NCBI GenBank assembly: GCA_024654415.1
Contig: JANLHQ010000011.1
Span: 1 to 35,817 of the forward strand
Source: Candidatus Azambacteria bacterium
Lineage (GTDB): Bacteria > Patescibacteriota > Minisyncoccia > GWC2-36-17 > WO2-46-25
DNA length: 35,817 nucleotides
Direction: 5' to 3'
Of this stretch, positions 1 through 7,246 are shown piece after piece. The notes under the pieces are model-generated. The model was not told the DNA's origin, ran no database searches, and saw nothing but the letters and a program-made list of their open reading frames with translations. The position numbers were made by a program, and so were the translations under genes. Each line of letters opens with the position of its first letter. Position 1 is the stretch's first letter.

Positions 1-1
1 T

Positions 2-91
2 CTCAATCATCGACCGCGCAAACGCCTCGGCTATCTCACTCCGCACGAGGTATTCGTTCTTGGAGCGGTTCCTGGTGCAGTTCAAACTTGA
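2..91 (+). CDS. IS30-family transposase, C-terminal fragment
   Basis: The window opens inside an open frame that ends in TGA at 89-91. The translation begins LNHRPRKRLGYLTPHEVF, which matches the conserved C-terminal tail of IS30-family DDE transposases (consensus LNNRPRK-LGY-TP-EVF). The final residues lie in DNA resembling the right end of IS30-type elements, where the last codons overlap the terminal inverted repeat (TTCAAACTTGAAT at 81-93). Only about 29 residues are visible, so it cannot be said whether the element is intact upstream. It marks a mobile-element boundary at the left edge of the window. Confidence 0.75.
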   Translation, partial: LNHRPRKRLGYLTPHEVFVLGAVPGAVQT

Positions 92-150
92 ATGTAGGGC
101 TCATTGGATAAAGATCCTCGGTGGATCTATTTTAACCAATCACCATAATT

Positions 151-531
151 TTATTTCCACTCTTTTTTTAGCTCGATCAGCCTTTTAAGCCTCGCATCCA
201 TATCTTCGGTGGTCTGTAACTGTCTAGGAACAACACTGTCACTCACAATATCATCGCTTCCTGATGGAAGGATAAATACATTGCCTTCGTATTTTCCTAA
301 AGCCACTTTCATCCCTTCACTCTCAAATCTTGGAATCAATTCATCTATAGGGGTTGTATACCCTGGGTTTTCTTCTTCATCCGCCTTTATTTTTTCATAC
401 GAATCATGATCAATCCCAGGAAATTCGAAAACTTCCTAGCTTTCGCTAAGCTCTATAGCTAGAGAAATAATCTCTCTTCCTGTTAACTCTTTTTCCTCTG
501 GAGATGGATCTGCTTTCGGTATCTCGTTCAT
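151..531 (-). pseudogene. Acidic hypothetical protein gene with an in-frame TAG
   Basis: Reading from ATG at 531 gives 31 codons (start MNEIPKADPSPEEKE), then a TAG at 436-438, and then the same frame runs on for 95 codons to the stop at 151 (end RLIELKKEWK). Both halves are acidic and hydrophilic and read like one protein of about 126 residues, so I call it one gene broken by a nonsense change. The alternative is a short peptide followed by a second product from a downstream TTG near 339. I recognise no domain. It starts 22 nt after the stop of the small basic gene at 554-673, suggesting one transcript. A sequencing or assembly error at 436-438 cannot be excluded. No function is proposed. 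Confidence 0.5.
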
Positions 532-553
532 ATAAAAAGTATATTAAATACTC

Positions 554-673
554 TTATTTCTTCTTTCCTTTGCTTTTCTTAGCTTCGAGCATGAGCCTCT
601 TCACCTCCAACCGCTTTTTCGTTTTATGAGAATGAGCTGCTCTCCCTTTTACGATACCTGTTTTTCTTCCCAT
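554..673 (-). CDS. Small highly basic hypothetical protein (39 aa)
   Basis: The ATG at 671-673 opens a 39-codon frame ending in TAA at 554-556. The product begins MGRKTGIVKGRAAHSHKTKK and ends in a lysine cluster (SKGKKK). More than a third of residues are Lys or Arg and there is no hydrophobic segment, which suggests nucleic-acid binding, perhaps ribosome- or DNA-associated. It sits directly upstream of the acidic gene at 151-531, so a basic and an acidic small protein are probably cotranscribed. I do not recognise the family, and a toxin-antitoxin role would be guesswork. Composition and the clean start/stop support it as a gene, but the ribosome-binding site is weak. Confidence 0.45.
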   Translation of the reverse strand: MGRKTGIVKGRAAHSHKTKKRLEVKRLMLEAKKSKGKKK

Positions 674-789
674 ATATGTATGTGATTAATTAACTATTCC
701 TTGAGCATACCAGAGAATACTGGCAAAGAAAAGGGTTCTCCCCTGTTTTTCGCTTGGCCTTACACCCACATGCTTCACCCGCAGGATAT

Positions 790-2460
790 TCACGCATTCA
801 ATAACTTGTCTTGCTCTGCTTTCAACTGACTTAATGTTTCAATATTCCACTTTTCGTTGCGCAAGACCTTTGATATCCAATGTCCGCCTAAAAAGTGAGG
901 CATCATCACAAAATCAGCGCCGTGCCGGTACAGCATCTCGGCATCTATCTTATGGTATGCATTACCAATAATCAACGCCTTGTCATTGGTTTTGCGAACA
1001 AACTTAATCAGATTGACCTGATCATCAACAGTAGGCACGGTCATGATAATCATCTTGCTTTGTGCTATTGGCAAACCCTCCAAAAATTCGATATCGGCAA
1101 TATCGCCAAAATAAAAAGGGAGATCGGACTTCCGAATGCGTGCAACAGCCGCCGGATCAAAATCAACCACGCAAAAATTCGTCTTCAAGTCACTCATAGC
1201 CTCCGCCACCTTCATACCAATGCGATGATACCCGATAATCCATGCATCATACTTTTTGGTCACGTGCTCATTTTGACGATATTTATCAGGCCCGAATAAG
1301 CGGAAGTACGGTAAAAAGAACCGATAGATCTGTTCGTTATAAGAGATCAGGTACGAAGATATGAAAATCGTAGCAATAGCAACCGCTGTAAAAATAGCTC
1401 CTTCATTCCCCTGAAGATGCCCCGCCTGTCTGCCAGCAAACAACAACACAAAGCCAAATTCGCTCACTTGGGCCGCAGTAAGACCGGCCAAAAAACTATT
1501 TCTGCGCGTAAATTTCAATCTTCGGAATAAGATATACAATATGAGCGGATTACCGATGAGAATAAAAAGAGAAAGTATCGTAGCAGGCACGAGTATCAAT
1601 CCGAGAGAGCTAATTCCCATTTCGCTCCCAAGCACGATGAAAAATAAAATTAGGAAAAAATCTCTAAGCGGCTTGATGCGACTCCCGATCTCCAACTGAT
1701 ACGGAGATGAGCTCAGTGCAATGCCAGAAACGATAGCGCCTATTTCCAAAGAAAACCCAAGCATATAGAGCGCGCTGGCCACCCCAAAACACCATGCAAG
1801 CGTAAAGAGAAATAAAAGCTCGCTGGAGTCCGCGATTTTGTCCAGCATTTTTGGCAAAAGATATCTACTGACAAGGTATAAGCCCGCGAGCGTGAGCGCG
1901 AGCTTCATAATAAGTAAGACGACCGTCAGCGATCCACCCCCAGATTCACTCTGCATCATCCCGAGCGCAATCACTAATATAACGGCAATCACATCCTGCA
2001 CCAACATCAGACCGATAGTATACCGGCCGTAGGTCGTGTCCGTATCCTTCTTATCGGACAAGAGCTTCATAATGATGATTGTGCTGGAGAATGTAATAGC
2101 CACGGCCACATAAAGCGCCGAGGTTAACTGCATATGCATGGCAAGTAATATAACTGTGCCGATGCCAGCCGTAAAAATGACCTGCCCGAGACCGGTGATG
2201 AAAGAAACCCTTCCGATTGATCGTAAATGATTGAAGTTGAGATTCAGGCCGATAATGAATAAAAGGAGTATGACCCCGAATTGTGCAAATGCCTCATACG
2301 TTTCGTGCCCGCCATCAAAGAGATTTAATATAAAAGGACCGGCGATAATTCCGGCAAAAATATATGCAACGATCAAGGGTTGGCGCAATATCCTAACAAT
2401 AAAAGCGGCACCAACGGTGATCGCTAAAAGTGAGCTAATTTGTACAAAAATATTATCCAT
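790..2460 (-). CDS. CPA2/Kef-type cation:proton antiporter with C-terminal TrkA-N-like domain
   Basis: This 556-residue inner-membrane protein has about twelve hydrophobic segments over residues 5-390, typical of the CPA2 Na+(K+)/H+ exchanger domain, followed by a cytosolic Rossmann-type domain from about residue 410. Family members exchange K+ or Na+ for protons and are gated by nucleotide or thiol ligands bound to the C-terminal domain. The nucleotide-binding turn reads IIGYHRIG, so the usual GxGxxG glycine pattern is relaxed; the acidic residues ending the next strand (CVVDFD) are kept. Length matches KefB/YbaL-like proteins. It stands alone, with a terminator-like hairpin and a 29-bp repeat upstream. 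Substrate ion and ligand cannot be read from sequence. Confidence 0.85.
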   Translation of the reverse strand: MDNIFVQISSLLAITVGAAFIVRILRQPLIVAYIFAGIIAGPFILNLFDGGHETYEAFAQFGVILLLFIIGLNLNFNHLRSIGRVSFITGLGQVIFTAGIGTVILLAMHMQLTSALYVAVAITFSSTIIIMKLLSDKKDTDTTYGRYTIGLMLVQDVIAVILVIALGMMQSESGGGSLTVVLLIMKLALTLAGLYLVSRYLLPKMLDKIADSSELLFLFTLAWCFGVASALYMLGFSLEIGAIVSGIALSSSPYQLEIGSRIKPLRDFFLILFFIVLGSEMGISSLGLILVPATILSLFILIGNPLILYILFRRLKFTRRNSFLAGLTAAQVSEFGFVLLFAGRQAGHLQGNEGAIFTAVAIATIFISSYLISYNEQIYRFFLPYFRLFGPDKYRQNEHVTKKYDAWIIGYHRIGMKVAEAMSDLKTNFCVVDFDPAAVARIRKSDLPFYFGDIADIEFLEGLPIAQSKMIIMTVPTVDDQVNLIKFVRKTNDKALIIGNAYHKIDAEMLYRHGADFVMMPHFLGGHWISKVLRNEKWNIETLSQLKAEQDKLLNA

Positions 2461-2537
2461 ACTGTTCTATTCCTTAATACGGTTTTCCATTATTCAAGAA
2501 TACAGCATTTCGCTTAGTATGTCATTACGCATACCAT

Positions 2538-2573
2538 AAAACAAAATACCCCATTGAAGGAGTGTTTTGTTTT
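2538..2573. terminator. Hairpin with T-rich flank, copy A
   Basis: AAAACAAAATACCCC and GGAGTGTTTTGTTTT form a 15-bp stem with one mismatch, one G-T pair and a six-base loop, ending in a T run on the plus strand. It lies between two divergent genes, so it terminates no obvious local transcript. It is immediately followed by the 29-bp repeat at 2575-2603, the same arrangement as at 3195-3262 and 8317-8380. Confidence 0.5.
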
Positions 2574-2574
2574 T

Positions 2575-2603
2575 TAGCTCCGATGGCTGAACGATGTTCG
2601 AAT
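2575..2603 (+). repeat. 29-bp GCTCC-N15-CGAA element, copy A
   Basis: The sequence is TAGCTCC, then 15 variable bases, then TTCGAAT. Copies at 3234-3262, 4508-4536 and 8352-8380 keep exactly the same spacing. Read on the minus strand it resembles a tRNA 3' end (T-loop TTCGAA, then GGAGC), but it is five bases longer than a real T-arm plus acceptor and has no matching 5' half. Confidence 0.5.
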
Positions 2604-2731
2604 TTGTTTAGCGTGAGCGGCTACTTACTACCCACACTTATTATTTATGATCACGCTATATTGTGCTTTGTAAATTGTCCCGGTCCCCATTTCTGAGAGA
2701 TATAACCCACGACATAAAGGATTTGATTACC

Positions 2732-2758
2732 TTGACAAACCATATAATTAAGTATAAT
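2732..2758 (+). promoter_or_regulatory. Candidate sigma-70 promoter
   Basis: A perfect -35 box TTGACA (2732-2737) and perfect -10 box TATAAT (2753-2758) are separated by 15 bases, slightly short of the optimum. The expected start near 2765 gives a leader of about 40 nt before the Shine-Dalgarno-bearing ATG at 2806. The rest of the 2461-2731 gap holds copy A and its hairpin; I see nothing else there. Confidence 0.6.
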
Positions 2759-2805
2759 AAAGAGATAAGATGTTCCTTCAAAAACTGAATAAAAAAAGGG
2801 GGGTC

Positions 2806-3078
2806 ATGAGCATATTTAAATTCAAAGGTAAAATTAGAGGTAGCACAATTTCGGGGACAGTTACCAAAGCATCGGCAGCACCAGCATCAGGGGTTGGTAT
2901 CCTGGGAATTATTCTTCCTATCTGGATCCTTGTGTTTATAGCCAACCTACTCGTAGAAGAAGGAAGTCCCCTCTTTGTTGTTTTTGCCCCGTTTTTTATC
3001 GTGGTGGCAATCGTATACGGGATATTCTGGTTGATCTGGACGTTGCTCGGAGAATTGATCTGGCTGTTAATCGGATAA
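2806..3078 (+). CDS. Small two-helix membrane protein (90 aa)
   Basis: I chose ATG 2806 because it follows a strong G-rich Shine-Dalgarno (AGGGGGGTC); an in-frame ATG at 2770 would lie only about five bases from the predicted transcription start. The product begins MSIFKFKGKIRGSTISG, a short basic cytosolic region, followed by two hydrophobic segments at about residues 32-50 and 57-88, the second rich in Trp (FWLIWTLL, IWLLIG at the end). No known domain is recognised. It has its own promoter at 2732-2758 and a terminator at 3126-3155, so it is monocistronic and is the only clear long plus-strand gene in the window. Function unknown. Confidence 0.65.
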   Translation: MSIFKFKGKIRGSTISGTVTKASAAPASGVGILGIILPIWILVFIANLLVEEGSPLFVVFAPFFIVVAIVYGIFWLIWTLLGELIWLLIG

Positions 3079-3125
3079 TGATTTTCGCGTAACACCAATC
3101 ATGAAGTAAGTTTCGATACTAAAAC

Positions 3126-3155
3126 AAACCCGCTCAATCAAAATGAGCGGGTTTT
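3126..3155. terminator. Intrinsic terminator after the small membrane-protein gene
   Basis: AAACCCGCTCA pairs perfectly with TGAGCGGGTTT around a seven-base loop and is followed by TTTTACTTTTTT. It lies 47 bases after the stop at 3078, the expected place for a plus-strand terminator, and the A-rich left flank could let it act on the minus strand too. Confidence 0.8.
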
Positions 3156-3194
3156 ACTTTTTTAACATGAGCGATTTATACGCTCAATCCATCA

Positions 3195-3231
3195 AAAACA
3201 AGAAACATCCACAAGGGATGTTTCTTGTTTT
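3195..3231. terminator. Long AT-rich terminator hairpin, copy B
   Basis: AAAACAAGAAACATCC pairs perfectly over 16 bp with GGATGTTTCTTGTTTT, with a five-base loop. On the minus strand it lies downstream of the flavoprotein gene (stop at 3309) and probably ends that transcript. It abuts the 29-bp repeat at 3234-3262. Confidence 0.7.
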
Positions 3232-3233
3232 CA

Positions 3234-3262
3234 TGGCTCCGCGCGTTGGACGCTGTTCGAAC
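3234..3262 (+). repeat. 29-bp GCTCC-N15-CGAA element, copy B
   Basis: TGGCTCC, 15 bases, TTCGAAC, with the same spacing as copies at 2575, 4508 and 8352. In one plus-strand frame it continues as an open stretch reading LRALDAVRTALQE to a TAA at about 3301, parallel to the frame through the copies at 4508 and 8352. The reverse complement ends in GGAGCCA, like a tRNA 3' end with encoded CCA. Confidence 0.5.
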
Positions 3263-3308
3263 CGCTCTACAGGAGATACAAGGAAGATCCCCGCTTGAAA
3301 AATAACGG

Positions 3309-4289
3309 CTATTTAAGAATTTGTTGTGCAACGACTCTAGACATAACAAGTATTTCACCTATTGAACCTCCTCCCAGGCGCCCTTTCCCATGCATACCGT
3401 AGGCACATTCACCTAACGCATATATGTTATTTACTTTTGTTTCTCCTCGTTTGTTGATGCGTATACCACCCAATACGAAATGAGGCTCTATATCTAGCTC
3501 AATAATCTTATTTCCATTTACTGCATACCTTTTTACTGTTCTTTGATACTCCTTACAAATATCATCAAACCTATGGTGCGCATTATGTGCTCTAACAAGG
3601 TAATGTGTTAACTCAAGCCTTTTGCTCTTATCATCAACAAAATCAAAATTATATAGGTCGTCACTCGGGATACATACACCTTTTGAATAGAAAGGATGCT
3701 TCATTACCAAATCTTGATACATCACTACGCATCCCACAGCTTTAGCAACCTTAAATAGGTTGCTTTCCACCTTTTCGTCAATAAACTTTTCAGACAACCG
3801 TGCCCTGAGCCCACCAAAACAGAACACGACCTTCTTACAGTGAATGACTCCTTCATTAGTTGAGACCTCTATGTACTCACGCTTCTTTCGCACTGAAACG
3901 ACCTCCGCATACACGCGACTGAAACTAGATTCTTTGCGTATCTTGTTAAGTAATGATTTGGAATTAGCAACTATGGCGCCCAGATACGAGGGCTTCATTT
4001 TTGTTAGGTGACTTAAATACGTCAATTCATTGTCAATATTATTCACAAATACGTTCACTAATTGTTTATTATTTTTCCCATAACTCGCTGTGTTCATCGA
4101 TTCCTTTAGCGAGGTCTGTCTCACTCCTCGTGAGCGAATATTGAAGTACGATTTATCACTCACGGTTTGTATGTCAGGAGCAACTATCAAAAAATCGCGT
4201 TTACCATGGGTAATTAAATGATGCGCCAAATAAAGTCCAGAGAAACCGGCTCCAACAATAACGGTGTCTGTGTTTTTAATTGTTTTCAT
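3309..4289 (-). CDS. FAD-dependent oxidoreductase, NadB/FrdA-like
   Basis: This 326-residue protein has an N-terminal Rossmann dinucleotide fold, VIVGAGFSGLY at about residues 10-20, and a C-terminal FAD-contacting block, GGIRINKRG then YALGECAYGMHGKGRLGG at about 275-310. The latter is the pattern of the L-aspartate oxidase / fumarate reductase flavoprotein superfamily (G-HGANRLGG in NadB). It is much shorter than NadB (about 530 residues): the helical C-terminal domain is missing and the N-terminal substrate-loop motifs are not conserved, so I do not call it NadB. No neighbouring nadA or nadC is present. It is probably a soluble flavoprotein of unknown substrate, transcribed alone between terminators at 4318-4346 and 3195-3231. 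Confidence 0.7.
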   Translation of the reverse strand: MKTIKNTDTVIVGAGFSGLYLAHHLITHGKRDFLIVAPDIQTVSDKSYFNIRSRGVRQTSLKESMNTASYGKNNKQLVNVFVNNIDNELTYLSHLTKMKPSYLGAIVANSKSLLNKIRKESSFSRVYAEVVSVRKKREYIEVSTNEGVIHCKKVVFCFGGLRARLSEKFIDEKVESNLFKVAKAVGCVVMYQDLVMKHPFYSKGVCIPSDDLYNFDFVDDKSKRLELTHYLVRAHNAHHRFDDICKEYQRTVKRYAVNGNKIIELDIEPHFVLGGIRINKRGETKVNNIYALGECAYGMHGKGRLGGGSIGEILVMSRVVAQQILK

Positions 4290-4317
4290 ATATCATTAGA
4301 TTTTTTAGATGAGTAAT

Positions 4318-4346
4318 AAAAAAACTGCCTCATGGGCAGTTTTTTT
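4318..4346. terminator. Bidirectional intrinsic terminator
   Basis: AAAACTGCC and GGCAGTTTT form a perfect stem around a five-base loop, flanked by A and T runs that extend it to about 12 bp. It can end the minus-strand transcript coming from the 4596-4940 gene, and it lies just upstream of the flavoprotein start at 4289. Confidence 0.75.
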
Positions 4347-4507
4347 GCTACGTAATAGAGAGATAATAATCTTATACGCCAAAATACAACTGCCCGCTCT
4401 GCCAGGCAGCCCACCACGTATTAGTTGTTCGACGTATATGATTCATATTTTTAGTATAACAACCAAAGCAAAAAAGTCAACCACTTAAACACCATAATTT
4501 GAAGACT

Positions 4508-4536
4508 AAGCTCCGCGGCTTATTGGCTGTGCGAAC
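4508..4536 (+). repeat. 29-bp GCTCC-N15-CGAA element, copy G
   Basis: AAGCTCC, 15 bases, TGCGAAC: the same 7+15+7 layout as copies at 2575, 3234 and 8352. A plus-strand frame through it reads LRGLLAVRTC and stays open to a TGA near 4592. Unlike the other three, no clear hairpin precedes it. The rest of the 4347-4595 gap shows nothing I can support. Confidence 0.45.
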
Positions 4537-4595
4537 TTGTATCATCGAACAAACGCTACTCGAGAAGTATAGGATAAAGAGCCTTCAATGATGAG

Positions 4596-4940
4596 TTAAG
4601 AGCGTTTTAATTTACCAAGGAGATAGTGAAGAATTAAGGCAAGAATAGTCCAATAGAAAGCAAATATGATACCAATAAACGGAGGTGGTGGATCGTCTTG
4701 CCTCATGTATTCAATGAGGGGTGACACAGGTCCTATCAAAACAATTTTGATAGGTAATATAATTCTGGACACAGCACTCTTCCAGGCTATTGGTGAGTCG
4801 CCACCGGTTCTGAGGACAGAGTCGGGGAACTGAGGAAAGCCTCGGGGGCCTGTTGATCCCAAAAGTGAGGTAGTGATAAAAAGAAAGGCAAACCCAGAAA
4901 TGATGAAAAGAATAACAAATTTTTTCCTTGAAATACTCAT
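4596..4940 (-). CDS. Two-helix membrane protein, unknown (114 aa)
   Basis: I placed the start at ATG 4940 because the product then begins MSISRKKFVILFIISGFAF, a basic tip followed by a signal-anchor helix. A TTG at 5039, directly after the stop of the preceding gene, would add 33 charged residues. A second hydrophobic segment (about residues 82-105, IIFAFYWTILALILHYLLG) ends in LGKLKRS. The loop between the helices is Pro/Gly-rich (DDPPPPFIG) and likely extracytoplasmic. No family is recognised. It follows the cysteine-rich surface-protein gene in the same direction and probably shares its transcript, ending at the terminator at 4318-4346. Confidence 0.55.
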   Translation of the reverse strand: MSISRKKFVILFIISGFAFLFITTSLLGSTGPRGFPQFPDSVLRTGGDSPIAWKSAVSRIILPIKIVLIGPVSPLIEYMRQDDPPPPFIGIIFAFYWTILALILHYLLGKLKRS

Positions 4941-5039
4941 ATACGTATCTCGGTTATTTTGCTCCACACCCTGAACGAAATCCGAACGTTGAATTTTGAT
5001 CCGCCGCCGCCGAATTTCGTATATAACTTTCCCGGTCAA

Positions 5040-7217
5040 CTACTTCGTCGTCAGAAAATTATACCATGGGAGATGTTCCGATAATATATTGCCATTCTCG
5101 GCATCCGCGGACACAGCCCTCGGGACATTAAGCGGAATGAACCCGAACAGTTTTCGGCGCTCATTCATTTTCATATTATAGACCGCCTTCGTGTTCTCTT
5201 TTTTTAATTCAATCGCTGTTGGCGTAAGTCCAAGCTTCTCCAATACCTCGCTTGCCGACATTTTTACATCCACACCACCTACGCTTAGCACGTTTTCTTT
5301 GATTGTAACCTCATTCGTGTTCACTTCCAATCCTTTATCCAAAATAAGCACCTGGTTCTCCGTTGGCTCAATGCTCACCGGTCTGTTTCCGACACTGACA
5401 AGCATTTTCTTCCCCGTAGTTTTTACCGCTATATCATCGGCTTTAATTTCCCCACGGCTTACTTTTACTTCTTTTACTAAAGTATTAAGCTCGCTTACTT
5501 CCAGCTCTTTTCTGCTTTTTATAAGATTGGAAATAAGCCCATCAATTTCATCCCGTAATGTTTTGAGTTCCTCTATTTGTTTTTCTTCCCCTTTTGCAGA
5601 AACGGCTTTTTCAAGTCTTGCTTTATAATATGTGCCGATCTCTTGTCCCGACTCAATGACAACTGGTCGTACCGTTTCCGTAATAGAAGCTGATCCTGTT
5701 ATCGCGGTAGCTTTCGGTATGACAGATGTCTTTTCTTGGATAGAACACTGTGCCCTTACTTTTTCAATACCGAGTGAAAGTTCCTGCAGGATTTTTTCAA
5801 TTTCTTCTCGAGAAAATCCATTCTTTTTTAGTTCATCATCACTTAGATTACCAAGTTTTTTATAATAGGCGATTTTAGTTTCCCACTGCGCGACTTCGTT
5901 GCAACGGTCTATTAATACGGCGACCGGTTTATTCGTTAGTGCGGGAATTGATTTATTTTCTATTGCTATTTGTGAGCCAGTTGGCATTGACTGCGGAGCT
6001 ATCGTTGGTGCTGGCCACGAAGCTATTGCTGGTTTTGATTGTGGGGAATTACTAACACATTCCTTTTGTTGTGTTGAAATTTGCTGTTTCAGCGCAATTA
6101 TTTCTTTGGTTATTAATTCTGTTCTTGCTTTATCAGATTCTGATTTTTGCAATTCAATAATAAGTTGATTATATTTCTGAAATAAATAGTCGCCGATATA
6201 ACACACAGGAGTCGCTCTAGGTATTTCTACTAGTCTTGTTGTTGGGGTTCCCGGCTTATTTTCTTGCGTGTAAATTGGTTTGTTTTCTGTTCCTTTTGGT
6301 GGAGCTCCTACTTGCCAAGCGTTTTGCGGATCCGTGGAGCAGATTTTTTTTGCATCCTCAGTATATTTTTTTATGTTTTCGATGTTCCGAATTATATCTT
6401 CTATTTTCCCCTTGTCAGATAGCGCTTCTTGTTTTTGTAACTCAAGAGTAAGATCACTATAATTTTGTGTTAAAGTGTCGATAGTTGTGCAGACAGAAAC
6501 CCATTCTTGTTTCACTATTGGTACTGATGATGGCCCAAGAGGAGTTGATCTATTTCCACCTTCAGTGGTCTCTTTGTAATAAAAAATGGGAGTTGGTGCC
6601 TCTGTTGAAACAACGCCCGATCCTCCCCTCTTTGAACAATGACTCGCACACGCTTCTTTTGCGTATTGATTCCATAAGTCAGCAGATTTGCATGAGGTTG
6701 TTTCCCCTAAAGTAACTTCAAAACCATCATAACATTGAGCATGAACATTTTTGTATACGCCGGCGCCGCATTCGTTATAAACTTTGGAAGTGTTCACTCC
6801 GCATCTTGTGTCTGGCGAGGTGGCGGCAGTTGTTGGCGCAGTAACACCACCTATCGTTGTTGCTTTTAGGGCTGGTACTGTCACCGGCGTTGGTGCCGGC
6901 ACCGCTGTCTCCGGTATTGCCGGCGTTGTTGGTGGTTCGTCTGAAGATGGGGGTACGTCTTTATTTGGACAATGATTCATACAGGCCTCATCCGCTAACT
7001 TGGTCAACTCCTCATATGATTTACATGAGATCTCCTCCAGAGTAATCCCAAAACCATCAAAACATTCGGCGTAAACATTTTTGTACATACCGACGCCACT
7101 GCATTGGTTATAAAACTTATAACCAGATACCCCGCATCTTTGATCTAAAGTTTGCGCCAGCCCAATAACAGGAGACGCCACTAAACCGATAATAAATAAA
7201 ATTGTTACGATTTTCAT
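5040..7217 (-). CDS. Exported surface protein with duplicated Cys-rich module
   Basis: The 725-residue product starts with a signal peptide (MKIVTILFIIGLVASPVIG, likely cut near AQT). Two copies of a module of about 60 residues follow, near 27-84 and 137-195. Each starts RCGV, passes YKNV and CYDGF or CFDGF, and ends in a C-x3-C (EAC--HC). The shared cysteine spacing suggests disulphide-bonded extracellular domains. Between and after them lie Pro/Thr/Ala-rich linkers, then charged helical segments likely to form coiled coils (about 240-300, 340-400, 450-500, 540-610), and a C-terminal region without motif. No catalytic signature is seen. It is probably a wall- or surface-associated structural or adhesive protein, in a run with the genes at 4596 and 7247. 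Family unknown. Confidence 0.65.
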   Translation of the reverse strand: MKIVTILFIIGLVASPVIGLAQTLDQRCGVSGYKFYNQCSGVGMYKNVYAECFDGFGITLEEISCKSYEELTKLADEACMNHCPNKDVPPSSDEPPTTPAIPETAVPAPTPVTVPALKATTIGGVTAPTTAATSPDTRCGVNTSKVYNECGAGVYKNVHAQCYDGFEVTLGETTSCKSADLWNQYAKEACASHCSKRGGSGVVSTEAPTPIFYYKETTEGGNRSTPLGPSSVPIVKQEWVSVCTTIDTLTQNYSDLTLELQKQEALSDKGKIEDIIRNIENIKKYTEDAKKICSTDPQNAWQVGAPPKGTENKPIYTQENKPGTPTTRLVEIPRATPVCYIGDYLFQKYNQLIIELQKSESDKARTELITKEIIALKQQISTQQKECVSNSPQSKPAIASWPAPTIAPQSMPTGSQIAIENKSIPALTNKPVAVLIDRCNEVAQWETKIAYYKKLGNLSDDELKKNGFSREEIEKILQELSLGIEKVRAQCSIQEKTSVIPKATAITGSASITETVRPVVIESGQEIGTYYKARLEKAVSAKGEEKQIEELKTLRDEIDGLISNLIKSRKELEVSELNTLVKEVKVSRGEIKADDIAVKTTGKKMLVSVGNRPVSIEPTENQVLILDKGLEVNTNEVTIKENVLSVGGVDVKMSASEVLEKLGLTPTAIELKKENTKAVYNMKMNERRKLFGFIPLNVPRAVSADAENGNILSEHLPWYNFLTTK

Positions 7218-7246
7218 AATATTTAAGATACTACAAGTATACCACT

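Noticed and set aside
151..531. UAG reassigned to an amino acid
   Set aside because: UAG serves as a normal stop elsewhere, for example after the surface protein at 5040, and the stop-codon changes known in some CPR lineages involve UGA.
2575..3262. Minus-strand tRNA genes at the GGAGC(C/T)A elements
   Set aside because: The distance between the T-loop block and the acceptor end is five bases too long, and no cloverleaf 5' half exists.
3309..4289. True L-aspartate oxidase (nadB)
   Set aside because: About 200 residues too short, substrate motifs missing, no nadA/nadC neighbours.
5191..6975. Plus-strand frames opposite the surface protein gene
   Set aside because: They are shadows of the minus-strand gene, with biased composition and no start signals.
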